Shown here: positions 28,242 to 37,740 of the stretch, one piece after another | How positions within the stretch are numbered: the first letter of the stretch is position 1 | Layout of the letters: each line of letters starts with the position of its first letter | NCBI GenBank assembly: GCA_025370845.1 | Contig: JAMXFF010000016.1 | Span: 1-64,000 of the forward strand | Length of the DNA stretch: 64,000 bases | Direction of reading: 5' to 3' | DNA from: Laspinema palackyanum D2a | Lineage (GTDB): Bacteria > Cyanobacteriota > Cyanobacteriia > Cyanobacteriales > Laspinemataceae | Position numbers and translations under genes: made by a program | Notes under the pieces: model-generated | Database searches by the model: none | What the model saw: only the letters and a program-made list of their open reading frames with translations | What the model was told of the DNA's origin: nothing

Positions 28242-28442
28242 CTAAAGTTTACACAATCCACAATTATCTCCAGGTACTGTCCAACTTGTCAAATAAATTT
28301 TTGTTAAATTTCCGTTTCCAAAAAACCACACTAAAATATAACGTAATGGGCTTGACTCGGAGTGCATCTTTTCGATAGTCTAGATCTAATTAGCTCTCCG
28401 AACTCATTGACCCCTCACCCATCCACAAGAGGAGAAGCTGCT

Positions 28443-29483
28443 GTGGCTTTATATGCTGAACTGCACCGACATCTAGGAGGTTCGGTGGTGCCTCGGGTTC
28501 TATGGCGATACTTTCAGCGCCACGATCGCGAACTGGCGCTACGCTTTCCCGAATATCCAGGGTTTGAAGAGTTTTACACGAAACCCCGGGATACCCTCGA
28601 TGAGTATTTAGAACTACACACCCTGGTTGAAAATGTCCAAAGCGTCGAAACTCTACCCTATTTTATTTATCGGTTGATTCGGGGGGCCTATATTTTTGAG
28701 AATTTGGCCTATTTAGAACTGCGTTATACCCCGTACTTGCGGACTCCCCATGAGTTGAGTCAATCTCAGCGGATCGATCGCATGGCAGAGATTGTGGAAG
28801 TTGTCGGCAAGGCGTCCGAGTTAGCGGAATATCCCATCGTCACCCGCCAAATTCTCTGTATGCATTCGCGACTGCCGGATGAGGTGAATCGGGCGATCGT
28901 GGACTTGGCGAGTCAGATGCCGCAATATGTCTGTGCGATCGATGTAGCGGGAGGGGACAATCATTATGGCGATCGCCTCGATGAATTTGTCAAACTCTAC
29001 GCCTATGCCCGTAACCTGGGTATAAATACCACCGGCCACCTCTACGAAACCCCCGAGGGATGCCACCCCGAACTCCTCCCCTACTTAATGCGAATCGGAC
29101 ATGGGATTCAAATTCCCTTAAAACATCCGGAATTATTACCGGAAATTGCCCGTCGTGGACAATGCTTAGAAGTCTGTCCCACCACTTATTTTAAAACTGG
29201 AACCCTCCAGGATATCCAAGACCTCAAAATCATCTTTGACCGCTGCTTTGATGCCGGGGTTGATATTGCGATTTGTACGGATAATGCCGGATTACATGAT
29301 ATGCGCTTACCCTTTGAGTATGAAAGTCTATTAACTCAGGATATTATTGATTTTCGCCAGATGCAAGCCTGTCAGGAAGCGGCCTTTCGTCATGCCTTTG
29401 CATGGCCTTATCAGCAACCTCCATCGGAAATGTTAACGGATTTGTTGAAACCAGAATCTATGCCTGTACTACCCAGGGTTTAG
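28443..29483 (+). CDS. Adenosine deaminase family protein
   Basis: A metal-dependent amidohydrolase of the adenosine/AMP deaminase family, 346 residues. The metal site begins with ELHRHLGGS, then TGHLYETPEG, LRYTPYLR and the C-terminal ICTDNAGLHD. The usual HxHxDG has become HRHLGG, so the substrate may differ from plain adenosine. The GTG at 28443 is preferred because GAGGAG lies about eight bases upstream; an earlier GTG adds an unconvincing 27-residue head. It is divergent from purA, and an adenosine kinase lies nearby. Confidence 0.85.
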   Translation: MALYAELHRHLGGSVVPRVLWRYFQRHDRELALRFPEYPGFEEFYTKPRDTLDEYLELHTLVENVQSVETLPYFIYRLIRGAYIFENLAYLELRYTPYLRTPHELSQSQRIDRMAEIVEVVGKASELAEYPIVTRQILCMHSRLPDEVNRAIVDLASQMPQYVCAIDVAGGDNHYGDRLDEFVKLYAYARNLGINTTGHLYETPEGCHPELLPYLMRIGHGIQIPLKHPELLPEIARRGQCLEVCPTTYFKTGTLQDIQDLKIIFDRCFDAGVDIAICTDNAGLHDMRLPFEYESLLTQDIIDFRQMQACQEAAFRHAFAWPYQQPPSEMLTDLLKPESMPVLPRV

Positions 29484-29537
29484 GGTAAATTACTATCCAG
29501 AATTTCCCATAAATTCCGGTTGTAATCTTCATACATC

Positions 29538-29561
29538 AGGCCCCGATAGGGGCTTTTTTTT
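29538..29561 (+). terminator. Terminator after the adenosine deaminase-like gene
   Basis: GCCCC-GATA-GGGGC followed by eight Ts, a textbook intrinsic terminator about 55 bases after the stop. Confidence 0.9.
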
Positions 29562-29623
29562 GGGCGATTGAGTAGATTTACCGGGTGGGGGATTCGCCTA
29601 ATCTGCTAAAGTCTAAGTCTATC

Positions 29624-29653
29624 TTGACAAAGTAGCGATCGGCCTCTTATCAT
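29624..29653 (+). promoter_or_regulatory. Candidate sigma-70 promoter for the GHL10-type gene
   Basis: TTGACA, 18 bases, then TATCAT, about 120 bases before the next plus-strand start. No other reason for such a match is seen, but it is untested. Confidence 0.45.
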
Positions 29654-29771
29654 TAAAAATAGGAGAGTCATGGAAAGATTGAGTCAAATTTATCCTTGAT
29701 CATCACCAAAATTGGCCCAATCCGACCCTCTAAAAATCAATCGATTAACTCGAACCTATCGTTAATAGATT

Positions 29772-31082
29772 ATGCCCCGCCAAAAGAAAGAACCCAGTGG
29801 ATGTGGATGTGCCAGCATTCCGTTTTCGGTAATCCTCCTGTTTTTAGGTGGGGGTTATTTTTTATTTACTCAGCGCGAACATTTAGATATCAGCCGGTTC
29901 CTACCCGAAGATTTAAGAAAAAATATTCCCTTAGAAATCAGTCGATTTATCCCCGAAGATTTACAGCAAAAAATCCCCTTTCTGAATGTATCTGATTCAG
30001 CGGATGCGGAGGAAGTCACTCAGAATTTGCCCGACGAGGCGACCCCAACTCCGGAACCCACCCCACAACAACAACCCCGGTTACCAGCAGCCCCAATTTC
30101 TAATCCATCTCCCCCCACACCAACTGCTGAAATTAAACCCCCAGCCACTTTACCGGAAAATCCCCTAACTCCCTCCACTCCTAAAAGTCCTTGGGAAAAA
30201 AAAGCGATTCGAGGGATTTATTTTAGTCGCTATCAAATTACCAATAATGCGACAGAAGAAACTATTAGAGCCCGGGTGCGGTATTATCGCGATCGGGGAA
30301 TTAATACCCTAATTCATGGCGTCTGGGGAAATGCTTGCACCATGTACACAAGTCAAGTCATGCAGACTAAATTCGGCTATGAGAGTTGTCCTAATGAGTT
30401 TCAGGATAAATGGCTGGATTGGTTAATAGACGAAGCGCATAAACATGACATGGAAGTCCATGCTTATTTCGAGAAAGGTATTAAAATAGATGAAAACAGT
30501 CCAGCATTCGATTTAGCGGTTCAGCGGGGATGGATTGTTCCGGGAGTGGACCGTACTCATCCCGGCGTTGACCATTATGTGTTGAATGTTGGCATTCCGG
30601 AAGTTGCGGAATTTTTTACTAATATTTTGGTTGAATTTGTCACGAAATATCCCCAAATTGATGCGGTGCAATGGGATGATTATTTGGGATATCATGCCGA
30701 GTTACCGGGACAAGTCGATCGCACTCTGGAATTAACCAACTTCGTTAAAAAAGCAATTTCAGCGACAAAAGCCGCCAATCCATCAGTAAGTTTTGACATT
30801 TGTCATCATAACCCCTATTGGGCCAAACGCTACTTTGCAGCAGATTGGGAAAACTGGGGAGTTGATCGGGTGTTTATTCAAGTCTATGCCGATGAAAATT
30901 TCGCCCAAGAACTCCCCTATGTAGAAGCTTATGATGGAATTTCCATTACGGAACGACAATTTAATCGCTTAGAAGAATTAGTCAGAAATCCCAAAGTAGA
31001 CAATATTTTGTTATTTCCGCTTTCAGGGCAACCGGAAAAAATGGCCGATGAAGTCAACAGATTGACGGATAAGATTAAGTAG
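29772..31082 (+). CDS. GHL10/DUF187-type glycoside hydrolase-like protein, membrane anchored
   Basis: The 436-residue protein has an N-terminal membrane segment (about 16-33) and two near-identical short units (SRFLPEDLRKNIP and SRFIPEDLQQKIP). A long Pro/Thr-rich linker (about 85-140) leads to a TIM-barrel-type domain (about 145-436). The domain has IRGIYFSRYQITN, GINTLIHGVWGN and DAVQWDDYLGYHAELPG, the last resembling the catalytic strand of family-10-like hydrolases (GHL10, DUF187). Members are thought to act on cell-envelope or exopolysaccharide glycans; the substrate is not known. The anchor plus linker would place the domain in the periplasm. Confidence 0.82.
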   Translation: MPRQKKEPSGCGCASIPFSVILLFLGGGYFLFTQREHLDISRFLPEDLRKNIPLEISRFIPEDLQQKIPFLNVSDSADAEEVTQNLPDEATPTPEPTPQQQPRLPAAPISNPSPPTPTAEIKPPATLPENPLTPSTPKSPWEKKAIRGIYFSRYQITNNATEETIRARVRYYRDRGINTLIHGVWGNACTMYTSQVMQTKFGYESCPNEFQDKWLDWLIDEAHKHDMEVHAYFEKGIKIDENSPAFDLAVQRGWIVPGVDRTHPGVDHYVLNVGIPEVAEFFTNILVEFVTKYPQIDAVQWDDYLGYHAELPGQVDRTLELTNFVKKAISATKAANPSVSFDICHHNPYWAKRYFAADWENWGVDRVFIQVYADENFAQELPYVEAYDGISITERQFNRLEELVRNPKVDNILLFPLSGQPEKMADEVNRLTDKIK

Positions 31083-31217
31083 GGTAAATCCCCCGCATTT
31101 TTTTTCTCAAAGAGATATTGACTCTCAATCTCCAGATTTTCTCCTTCTACTGCCACCTCTTCGGGTAGCAATCTGGGAAACCAACTCCCGTCAAAGTTTA
31201 CCTGATAAATTAAAGAA
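31083..31217 (-). other. Possible protein remnant after the higA-like gene
   Basis: A minus-strand frame begins at an ATG at 31243, overlapping the higA-like stop, and reads SLIYQVNFDGSWFPRLLPEE then VAVEGENLEIESQYLFEKK before meeting an A8 run (31100-31107 as Ts) and running antisense into the GHL10-type gene. The first 50 residues look protein-like; the rest is a shadow. Removing one A would end the frame at about 31080. It may be a remnant or a very small gene. Confidence 0.3.
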
Positions 31218-31433
31218 TCAAAACGATTCTGTTTGTTCTTCATAGTCGTAGATGGTCAAACCCAGTATTTTCAGGTAGGCGCGATCGTCGGCGTTTAAAT
31301 CGGGCTTATCTAAAATCTTGTTGATCTGGGTTTGCGTAGCTTCGTATTCCAGCTCATTGGTGATAGGTCGAGGGGGAAATTCTGTCATGAGTTCTAAGTA
31401 GTAACGGCTAGGATTCTTTAAACCACTCGTCAT
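31218..31433 (-). CDS. HigA-like antitoxin N-terminal part, apparently truncated
   Basis: The 71-residue product (from the ATG at 31433, with AAGGAG upstream) matches the N-terminal half of HigA-type antitoxins: YYLELMTEFPPRPITNELEY, then a helix and ADDRAYLKILGLTIYDYEEQ. Normally the chain continues with a helix-turn-helix domain; here it stops at once (TESF-stop) and no helix-turn-helix is found downstream in any frame. Either the DNA-binding half has been lost or this is a naturally short variant. It follows the HigB-like gene in the toxin-first order usual for higBA. Confidence 0.55.
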   Translation of the reverse strand: MTSGLKNPSRYYLELMTEFPPRPITNELEYEATQTQINKILDKPDLNADDRAYLKILGLTIYDYEEQTESF

Positions 31434-31452
31434 TTTTCCAGTTCTCCTTACT

Positions 31453-31716
31453 CTATTCTGCATGGGTCAAAACTGACCGAATAAACACCATTCTATACTC
31501 GTAGTCAATATAGACGATGAGACGATAGCGGTTGCCGCTGATATTGAAGACGGTGAAGTTCTTAACAAGCTCTGCGGAGGGGAAGATCTGTCGTAGCTCA
31601 TTGAATGAGGCAAATGGGTCGGTTTTAATCCGATCATACCAAAGTAAAAGAGGAGATTGAGCATCAGCGTGTTTTTCCCAGAACTCCCGCAATGCTTTAC
31701 GGCTAATGACTCTCAT
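31453..31716 (-). pseudogene. HigB-like toxin with an amber codon near its end
   Basis: The product matches HigB-type RelE-superfamily mRNA interferases: MRVISRKALREFWEKHADAQ, then LRQIFPSAELVKNFTVFNIS, GNRYRLIVYIDYEYRMVFIR and VLTHAE. In relatives the last motif is HxEYDKGxWK. Here TAG replaces the tyrosine codon, and the following codons still read SKENWKND. So a single TAT/TAC-to-TAG change removed the last residues, which in related toxins include catalytic positions. The toxin may be inactive, or active through readthrough. With the truncated antitoxin this is a decaying module. Eighty-seven codons remain open. Confidence 0.7.
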
Positions 31717-31817
31717 CGATTCAACCCCTCTCTCCTGAATATTTTACTGATTGCTGAGTCGGAGAATAGTGAAGCCGCAGGATTTGATGATAATAGTTGA
31801 TGGAATTTGAGCGAGAT

Positions 31818-32564
31818 TCAAAGCCCACAAAAATATTGGCCCCATTGCTGTTGATTACCTGGTCCAGCATCAATGCAATCAAAGATTTGAACCCGACCAT
31901 TAATCAAGCCAAAAACGTGATGCCATCCGGAGTTATTCGAGGCAATTTTGACCGAACTTATGGTGCCACAATTCTGAATCAATCGTTCACTGATAGTTTG
32001 CATTAACTCACCGGAAGACAGAATTGCATCCTCTCCGGGTCCACCGACAACCAGGACCAGTTCATTGGGTTTCCCTCGGACAGGAGACAAGGAGTTAGTT
32101 TCGACAAGTATTCCGGATAAAAAAGCGTTTCTGACGTTGTTTACCTGATTTTGGGCTTGGGACAAACTTTGATGGCAAGTATTGCTCACAGAGTCTTTGG
32201 TTTGAATGAGAAAATCCCCTCGGACCCAACCAACTGCGCCGGATTCAACAAAGCGAACTTGATGCCAGCGACGGCTGTAAATATCCGAGGAATTTTCCCT
32301 TTGTGAGTCTAAAATTTGGACGCGATCGCCGACTACCCCATAGTGCAGCGCACTATATTCTATCCCAGGACCACTCCGAATATTAATTTGAGACCCTTGG
32401 GTTGTCGTCAATACACCCATTTCAGCCGATTGAGCCACAGAAGAGGGCAAATGGGATGAGGGAAGACTGGAAGAAGGGTTTTTAGCCCAACTTAATTCGG
32501 CAACTGCACCGAACGTCAATCCAATAAAAATTGTGATTCCATATTTTAATTTTCTGATCATCAT
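31818..32564 (-). CDS. Secreted SH3-domain protein
   Basis: A 248-residue protein with a signal peptide (about 8-27, ITIFIGLTFGAVAELSWA), a Ser-rich linker, one bacterial SH3 domain (about 52-120, INIRSGPGIEYSALHYGVVG to GWVRGDFL) and a C-terminal domain of unknown type containing Cys pairs and GPGEDAILSSGELMQTI. SH3b domains usually bind cell wall. The ATG at 32564 is chosen since AAGGAG lies eight bases before it; a GTG nine bases upstream overlaps that ribosome site. It lies 49 bases after the histidine kinase gene, on the same strand, so they may be co-transcribed. Confidence 0.82.
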   Translation of the reverse strand: MMIRKLKYGITIFIGLTFGAVAELSWAKNPSSSLPSSHLPSSVAQSAEMGVLTTTQGSQINIRSGPGIEYSALHYGVVGDRVQILDSQRENSSDIYSRRWHQVRFVESGAVGWVRGDFLIQTKDSVSNTCHQSLSQAQNQVNNVRNAFLSGILVETNSLSPVRGKPNELVLVVGGPGEDAILSSGELMQTISERLIQNCGTISSVKIASNNSGWHHVFGLINGRVQIFDCIDAGPGNQQQWGQYFCGL

Positions 32565-32613
32565 TCTTTTCACTCCTTTTGGTTAATGAAATAGAGGGCC
32601 GAATCCTCTGGGT

Positions 32614-35600
32614 TTACTCGGGATGAATCGGAAGGGAAATCGAAAATTCAGTTCCCTTTCCGGGGATGGAAAAGCATTCGAGGGTTCCGCGATGTTTTTC
32701 GACGATGATTTGATAGCTGATGGATAAGCCTAAGCCGGTTCCGGCACCGACGGGTTTGGTGGTAAAAAATGGGTCAAATATTCTCTGTCTGACTTGCTCA
32801 GTCATGCCGCTGCCGTTGTCGGAAATTCTGATTTCAATCTGGTTTATCCCCTGGCGGGTGGTTTGAATTCGGATGTAAGGATCATGATTTGTGGTGGCTA
32901 TGGCTGCTTCGGATTCGGCCTGGGTGGCCCCGGGTAAAAGGGCATGATTGCGTTGGGAATTGTTCTGACGCAGGGGTTGCTCTACGGCATCGATCGCATT
33001 ACTAATCAGGTTCATAAAGACTTGATTCAATTCACCGCCATAGCACTCGACTAGGGGTAATGTATCGTACTCTTTAATAATTTTAATTTCACCGCGTCCC
33101 GGTTTAGCTTTGAGGCGATTTTGTAAAATCAAGAGAGTGCTATCGAGGCCTTCATGGAGGTTAACCGATTTCATTTGAGATTCATCTAAGCGGGAGAAGT
33201 TTCTCAAAGAAAGGACAATTTCGCGAATGCGGTTTGCTCCGACTTTCATAGAAGATAAAAGTTTGGGAAGGTCATCAATGATAAACTCTAAATCGATATC
33301 TTCGATGACTTCTTGAATTTCAAGAACGGGTTCGGCATAGTGGGTTTGATATAAGTCTAATAAATGGAGTAAGTTGTGGATGTATTCGGTGGCGGGTTCG
33401 ATATTGCCATAGATGAAGCTAACGGGATTATTGATTTCATGGGCGACTCCCGCTACCATTTGACCAAGGCTGGACATTTTCTCGGTTTGGATGAGTTGGG
33501 TTTGGGTTTTTTGCAACTCTCGTAAGGTATGTTGGAGTTGTTGGGCTTTTTCTCGGGCATGGCGGGCGGAGTCGGTGGCGCGGGTGTATAGTTCGGCTTG
33601 GGAAATGGCGATCGCCACTTGATTGGCGATCGCTTTGAGGAGTAACAGTTCGCGATCGCTCCAGGGCCGAGGTCCCTGACAGTGCCCACAACTGACTAAG
33701 CCAATTTCCCCATTCAGGGTTTGAATCGGTAACGCCACAAATGCTTGATAACCCCATACGGTTTGTAATTTCTGGTAGTCGGGATTTTGGCTTTGCCTCA
33801 CGTCGTCTACCTGAATGGTTTCCCGATTCAAGAGTTTAGCCATCAGGCAACTTTCTGGATCGGTGGGATAGTACCCTAAGAGGCTGGTTAAATCCGGGTT
33901 GTGAGATTCTTTGACCACCTCCCAGCAAGGGGACAGAGTAGGAGTTGAGCCATTGTGAGAAGCGGTGATATTTCCTGACCCTTGGGGACGATACCAGATA
34001 AACAAACAGCGATCGACCTGCAATAAGGACCGGATTTCACTCACAGCAGTTTCCAGAATGGTATCAATTTCTAGGGAGTTCCGGATTTGGTCGGTGAGGC
34101 GGTTAATTAAGGCTTCTTGTTTGGCGAGTTTCCGATAGCGTGATTCCGATTTGCGTAATTTAGCCTCCGCTTGTTTGCGATCGGTGATATCGCTGGCGAT
34201 GCCATCGATCCGCAGGGGATTGCCATCGCGATCGCGCACTACCCGGGTGCGTTGGCGCAACCATCGCACCTCTCCCGAGGGTCTCACAATCCGATATTCC
34301 AAATCTGTACTGCCGGTTTCCAGACTACTTTTAAAGGCTAGATCTACCACGGACCGATCCTTGGGATAAATCACTTCCTGCCAGAGATTGAAGTTTTCAA
34401 AAAAGGCGAAGGAAGGTCTTTGGTATATGGTTTCCACTGCCGGACTTAAATAGAGCACTTCTGAAGTGGTTCCGGAAACGGACCAGACGACATCATCGAT
34501 GGACTGTAAGATGCCGTTGAGGCGTTCTTGACTTTGATGTAATGCCTCCGCGACTAACTTCCGTTCTAGGGATTCCCGTTGCAATTGTTCTAAGGCTTGC
34601 CTTAACTCAAAGGTTCGATTTTGGACCCGGGTTTCTAGTTCGTCATTAGCTTGTTGGAGGGCTTCCTCCATCCGCTTGCGTTCGGTGATATCGGCAATGG
34701 TTCCCACATAATCGCTCTCCTTGCAGTCTTTGTCGCGTTGGCAGACAGCTTGGCCCCAAACCCAGCGTTCGGTGCCATTTTCATCTAAAAACCGAAACTC
34801 AGATTGGAAGGGTAATTGCTCTTTTACAGACTGATTCCATTCCTGGAACACGCGATCGCGATCGCTCGGATGAATCGCCTCAAACCAATCTCCTGTTTTA
34901 GCTTGATTTTCCGTGAGTCCGGTAATTTGAGATAGGCGCTCATTCAAATACAAAAACTGACCTGTTTGACTCATGCGGAAGATTCCCACCGGGGAAATCG
35001 ATGCCAACGTATGATAACGATATTCGCTTTCTCTCAGGGCAGATTCCGCGCGTTTTCGCTCGCGAATATCCTGGGCTAAACAGACGATCGCCTCAATAGA
35101 ACCTCCTTGATCTCGCATCACGGACGCCGAAAAATACACCGGGATAGTCTCCCCATTTTTACTCAAAAATTCTACTTCTTTTCGACCAATTAAACTATTG
35201 GCTATTCCGGCTTTAGTTGCCAATTCATCATAGGTGACCCGGTCTTTCAAAAACAAAGTAATAGAGTGTCCTAACAGTTCCGTGTCATCTTCATATCCCA
35301 GCAAGAATAAAGTTGCAAAATTAAAGTCTCGAATTGTTCCATCGGGGTTTAAAACAATTAAACAATCAATCAGTGATTTAAAAATATTATCAACATAGTG
35401 CTTGGAGACAGTTTTTTTGGTGAGTTCTTCTGCCATGCTATTAAAGGTATCCGCTAAAATGCCAATTTCGCTGCTGCTGTTGATCTGAACGCGGACATCT
35501 AATTTACCTTCCCCGATGGCAAGGGCTGCATTTTTGAGCTTGATAATCGGTTTGGCAATATTTTCGGCTAACAACAAACCCAAGCTAATGGCTAAAAACG

Positions 35601-36219
35601 CGATTAAAACAATTAAAACAATATTAATTAAGTTGGACTGAGCCGTGTGATTTATAATCAATCTCTCCTCTTCTTCAAGGTGAGCAATAGAGAGGGCTGT
35701 CTGAGCATCTATTTCTTGTATAAAAACTTCTTCTAATTCTTCTAATTCTTGATAAATGCTAAAAACCGGACCCGCTATATTTTGAGACTTTAATTGAAGA
35801 ATTTCCTGGGCAATTCGGTCAATCTCTTGGGTGACTTGTTTCACCTCTTCCAGGAAAGCTTGCTCCTCTTCACCGTGGGGGGTTAACTGCTCTAATTTAA
35901 CAATCCATGTTTGTAGAGTTTGATAGGCTTCTTGATATTCCGTGGATTCTCCCCCTACGAAACTAGGGGGATTGTTCCCGGTCTCACCCAAACCCTCTCG
36001 TTCGGATTGGAGTAAAGCATAGGAGGTCACTTCAGTGATCATCCGCAGAGAAGTTGCTTTTATTTCTTCCAGGGCCACGATTCGGGGAATTTCATGAGTA
36101 GAAATTTCCTCAATTCTTCTAGTGATTTTTTGGTTGGAATTGACATAATTAATGCCCAGAAGAGCGACAATGGCTGTTAACCCCAAAAAACTGGAAACTA
36201 ATTTTGTTTGTAACTTCAT
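32614..36219 (-). CDS. Multi-domain sensor histidine kinase, 1201 aa
   Basis: Domains in order: membrane helix (8-26), extracytoplasmic helical sensor (about 27-196), second helix (197-217), HAMP (218-270), PAS (about 275-390), PAS/PAC (395-515), coiled coil, PAS/PAC (560-685), GAF (705-875), then dimerisation and phosphoacceptor helix with His927 in MVAGVAHEINNP, and an ATPase domain with QVFMNLISNAIDAVE, ISDNGSGM and GTGLGLSISYQI. There is no receiver domain, and no response-regulator gene is adjacent. The last 300 residues closely match the other kinase at 59750. The ligand is unknown; the membrane sensor and GAF suggest both external and internal inputs. Confidence 0.93.
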   Translation of the reverse strand: MKLQTKLVSSFLGLTAIVALLGINYVNSNQKITRRIEEISTHEIPRIVALEEIKATSLRMITEVTSYALLQSEREGLGETGNNPPSFVGGESTEYQEAYQTLQTWIVKLEQLTPHGEEEQAFLEEVKQVTQEIDRIAQEILQLKSQNIAGPVFSIYQELEELEEVFIQEIDAQTALSIAHLEEEERLIINHTAQSNLINIVLIVLIAFLAISLGLLLAENIAKPIIKLKNAALAIGEGKLDVRVQINSSSEIGILADTFNSMAEELTKKTVSKHYVDNIFKSLIDCLIVLNPDGTIRDFNFATLFLLGYEDDTELLGHSITLFLKDRVTYDELATKAGIANSLIGRKEVEFLSKNGETIPVYFSASVMRDQGGSIEAIVCLAQDIRERKRAESALRESEYRYHTLASISPVGIFRMSQTGQFLYLNERLSQITGLTENQAKTGDWFEAIHPSDRDRVFQEWNQSVKEQLPFQSEFRFLDENGTERWVWGQAVCQRDKDCKESDYVGTIADITERKRMEEALQQANDELETRVQNRTFELRQALEQLQRESLERKLVAEALHQSQERLNGILQSIDDVVWSVSGTTSEVLYLSPAVETIYQRPSFAFFENFNLWQEVIYPKDRSVVDLAFKSSLETGSTDLEYRIVRPSGEVRWLRQRTRVVRDRDGNPLRIDGIASDITDRKQAEAKLRKSESRYRKLAKQEALINRLTDQIRNSLEIDTILETAVSEIRSLLQVDRCLFIWYRPQGSGNITASHNGSTPTLSPCWEVVKESHNPDLTSLLGYYPTDPESCLMAKLLNRETIQVDDVRQSQNPDYQKLQTVWGYQAFVALPIQTLNGEIGLVSCGHCQGPRPWSDRELLLLKAIANQVAIAISQAELYTRATDSARHAREKAQQLQHTLRELQKTQTQLIQTEKMSSLGQMVAGVAHEINNPVSFIYGNIEPATEYIHNLLHLLDLYQTHYAEPVLEIQEVIEDIDLEFIIDDLPKLLSSMKVGANRIREIVLSLRNFSRLDESQMKSVNLHEGLDSTLLILQNRLKAKPGRGEIKIIKEYDTLPLVECYGGELNQVFMNLISNAIDAVEQPLRQNNSQRNHALLPGATQAESEAAIATTNHDPYIRIQTTRQGINQIEIRISDNGSGMTEQVRQRIFDPFFTTKPVGAGTGLGLSISYQIIVEKHRGTLECFSIPGKGTEFSISLPIHPE

Positions 36220-36596
36220 CTTTTTTTGAGCGAAGAATAAAAATAAAGGGAAATAGATGAACCATTACTCTAGGGATTAGGTCGATTGATGAAGGGACCT
36301 AACTGGGGTCATGAATCGATCCGATAGAGGCAGGCGATCGCTGCGGGACCTCCCCCGGTAGATTCATCGGCAAGGCACTTTTAGAGATGAACCCGGGTAT
36401 AGCAGAAGCAAGAGACAGCTTGGCGATCGCCTCTTTTCTCCATTGATTGTGATGCCGAAGAACTCCCCCCTCGATTCAGGACAGTCGCCTGGGAACCTAA
36501 AAAGGGGTTCATTCACACTCCCTGAGTCCGAATCAAAGAGGTGGTTGGTGCTACCCTATTCTAAGAGTTCCCGTTTGACCTGTTGGGTTGACTAGA
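36220..36596. other. Intergenic region upstream of the kinase and the YdcF gene
   Basis: Divergent promoters for the kinase and the YdcF-type gene must lie here. HIP1 sites are present; no gene or strong hairpin was seen. Confidence 0.4.
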
Positions 36597-37391
36597 ATGT
36601 TTTTATTTCTTTCCAAGCTGCTTCCCGTCTTCATTTACCCCCTTGGACTCAGTTGCTTATTGATGCTGGTGGCATTAGTAACCCTCTGGAAACGTCCAAA
36701 ATGGGCATCGGTGGCGATCGCCTCCGCATTGGTGATTTTGCTTCTGAGTAGTAATGGATGGGTTGCCAACGGCATCGCCGAATCCCTAGAATGGCAGAAT
36801 TTACCTTCGGGGGAACTCCCCAATGCAGCGGCAATTGTTGTCTTAGGCGGCGGCATCAAACCGGCAATTTACCCTCGTCCCTGGGTGGATGTCAGTGAAG
36901 CAGGCGATCGCGTCCTCTATGGGGCCCAACTCTACAACCAGGGAAAAGCACCTGTAGTCATTCTCTCCGGGGGTCGCATTGACTGGAAAGGCGGAGGCCC
37001 CCCGGAAGCAGAAGACATGGCCTACATTGTAGCCGCAATGGGGGTTCCCACTTCCGCGATTCTCCTGGAATCCAACTCCCTAAATACTTATGAAAATGCC
37101 GTAGAAGTCCGCAAACTCCTAGAAGCGCGAAAGATTGAAAAGCGCGTCTTACTCGTCACCTCTGCCACCCATATGCCGCGATCGCTGCGGATTTTCCAAC
37201 GTCAAGGCATCGATGCCATTCCTGCACCCACGGATTTTCTCGTCTCCCAACAGGAACAGGATGAACTCTCCGAATCCTGGCAATCCGTGACCCTGAACAT
37301 TCTCCCCGATGCCTATCGCCTCCAACAAACCACCCAATCTCTCAAAGAATATATTGGCACCCTCATCTATCGTCTCAGAGGTTGGCTATAA
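36597..37391 (+). CDS. YdcF family (DUF218) envelope protein
   Basis: A 264-residue protein with two N-terminal membrane helices (about 7-28 and 35-55) and a DUF218 domain: AAIVVLGGGIKPAIYPRPWV, PVVILSGGRIDW, SNSLNTYENA and TSATHMPRSLRIFQRQG. YdcF/SanA-type proteins act in the periplasm or at the inner membrane, with roles linked to envelope integrity; the activity is unknown. The ATG at 36597 gives the usual length; a TTG nine bases upstream is in frame. A divergent second DUF218 gene is at 52187. Confidence 0.88.
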   Translation: MFLFLSKLLPVFIYPLGLSCLLMLVALVTLWKRPKWASVAIASALVILLLSSNGWVANGIAESLEWQNLPSGELPNAAAIVVLGGGIKPAIYPRPWVDVSEAGDRVLYGAQLYNQGKAPVVILSGGRIDWKGGGPPEAEDMAYIVAAMGVPTSAILLESNSLNTYENAVEVRKLLEARKIEKRVLLVTSATHMPRSLRIFQRQGIDAIPAPTDFLVSQQEQDELSESWQSVTLNILPDAYRLQQTTQSLKEYIGTLIYRLRGWL

Positions 37392-37740
37392 GGCTGGCAA
37401 TTCTCAGGAATTGCCGAAATTTGCCCCCCTCCCGGTCCTTTGAGGCAGATGTTAGAATCAAAAGCAGTTGTCCTAGAGCATCGGTCCCCTTTTAGATTCC
37501 AGGGACAAGAAACCGGGTTTCTAGCCCCAAGTCAGTTACCAAGTTCCAAAAATTTTGTACAGAAACCCCGTTTCTAACCCATGAAGTACCGACGCCCTAA
37601 AGGATCGGGATGGATCTGAGAAAGCGGGTTGTTTTATAAAATTCATGCCTTTTTTCTAGCCCATTAGAACAGAATCTCGGTTTCTAGTTCCCTGAATTGA
37701 ACTCTGGGGCGATAAACAAAAGATTTAGGTAAAAATAATT
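37392..37740. other. Intergenic region with two AGAAACCGGGTTTCT-type repeats
   Basis: AAGAAACCGGGTTTCT (about 37507-37522) and GAAACCCCGTTTCT (about 37562-37575) occur in a head-to-head arrangement. The rest is AT-rich and non-coding. Confidence 0.55.
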
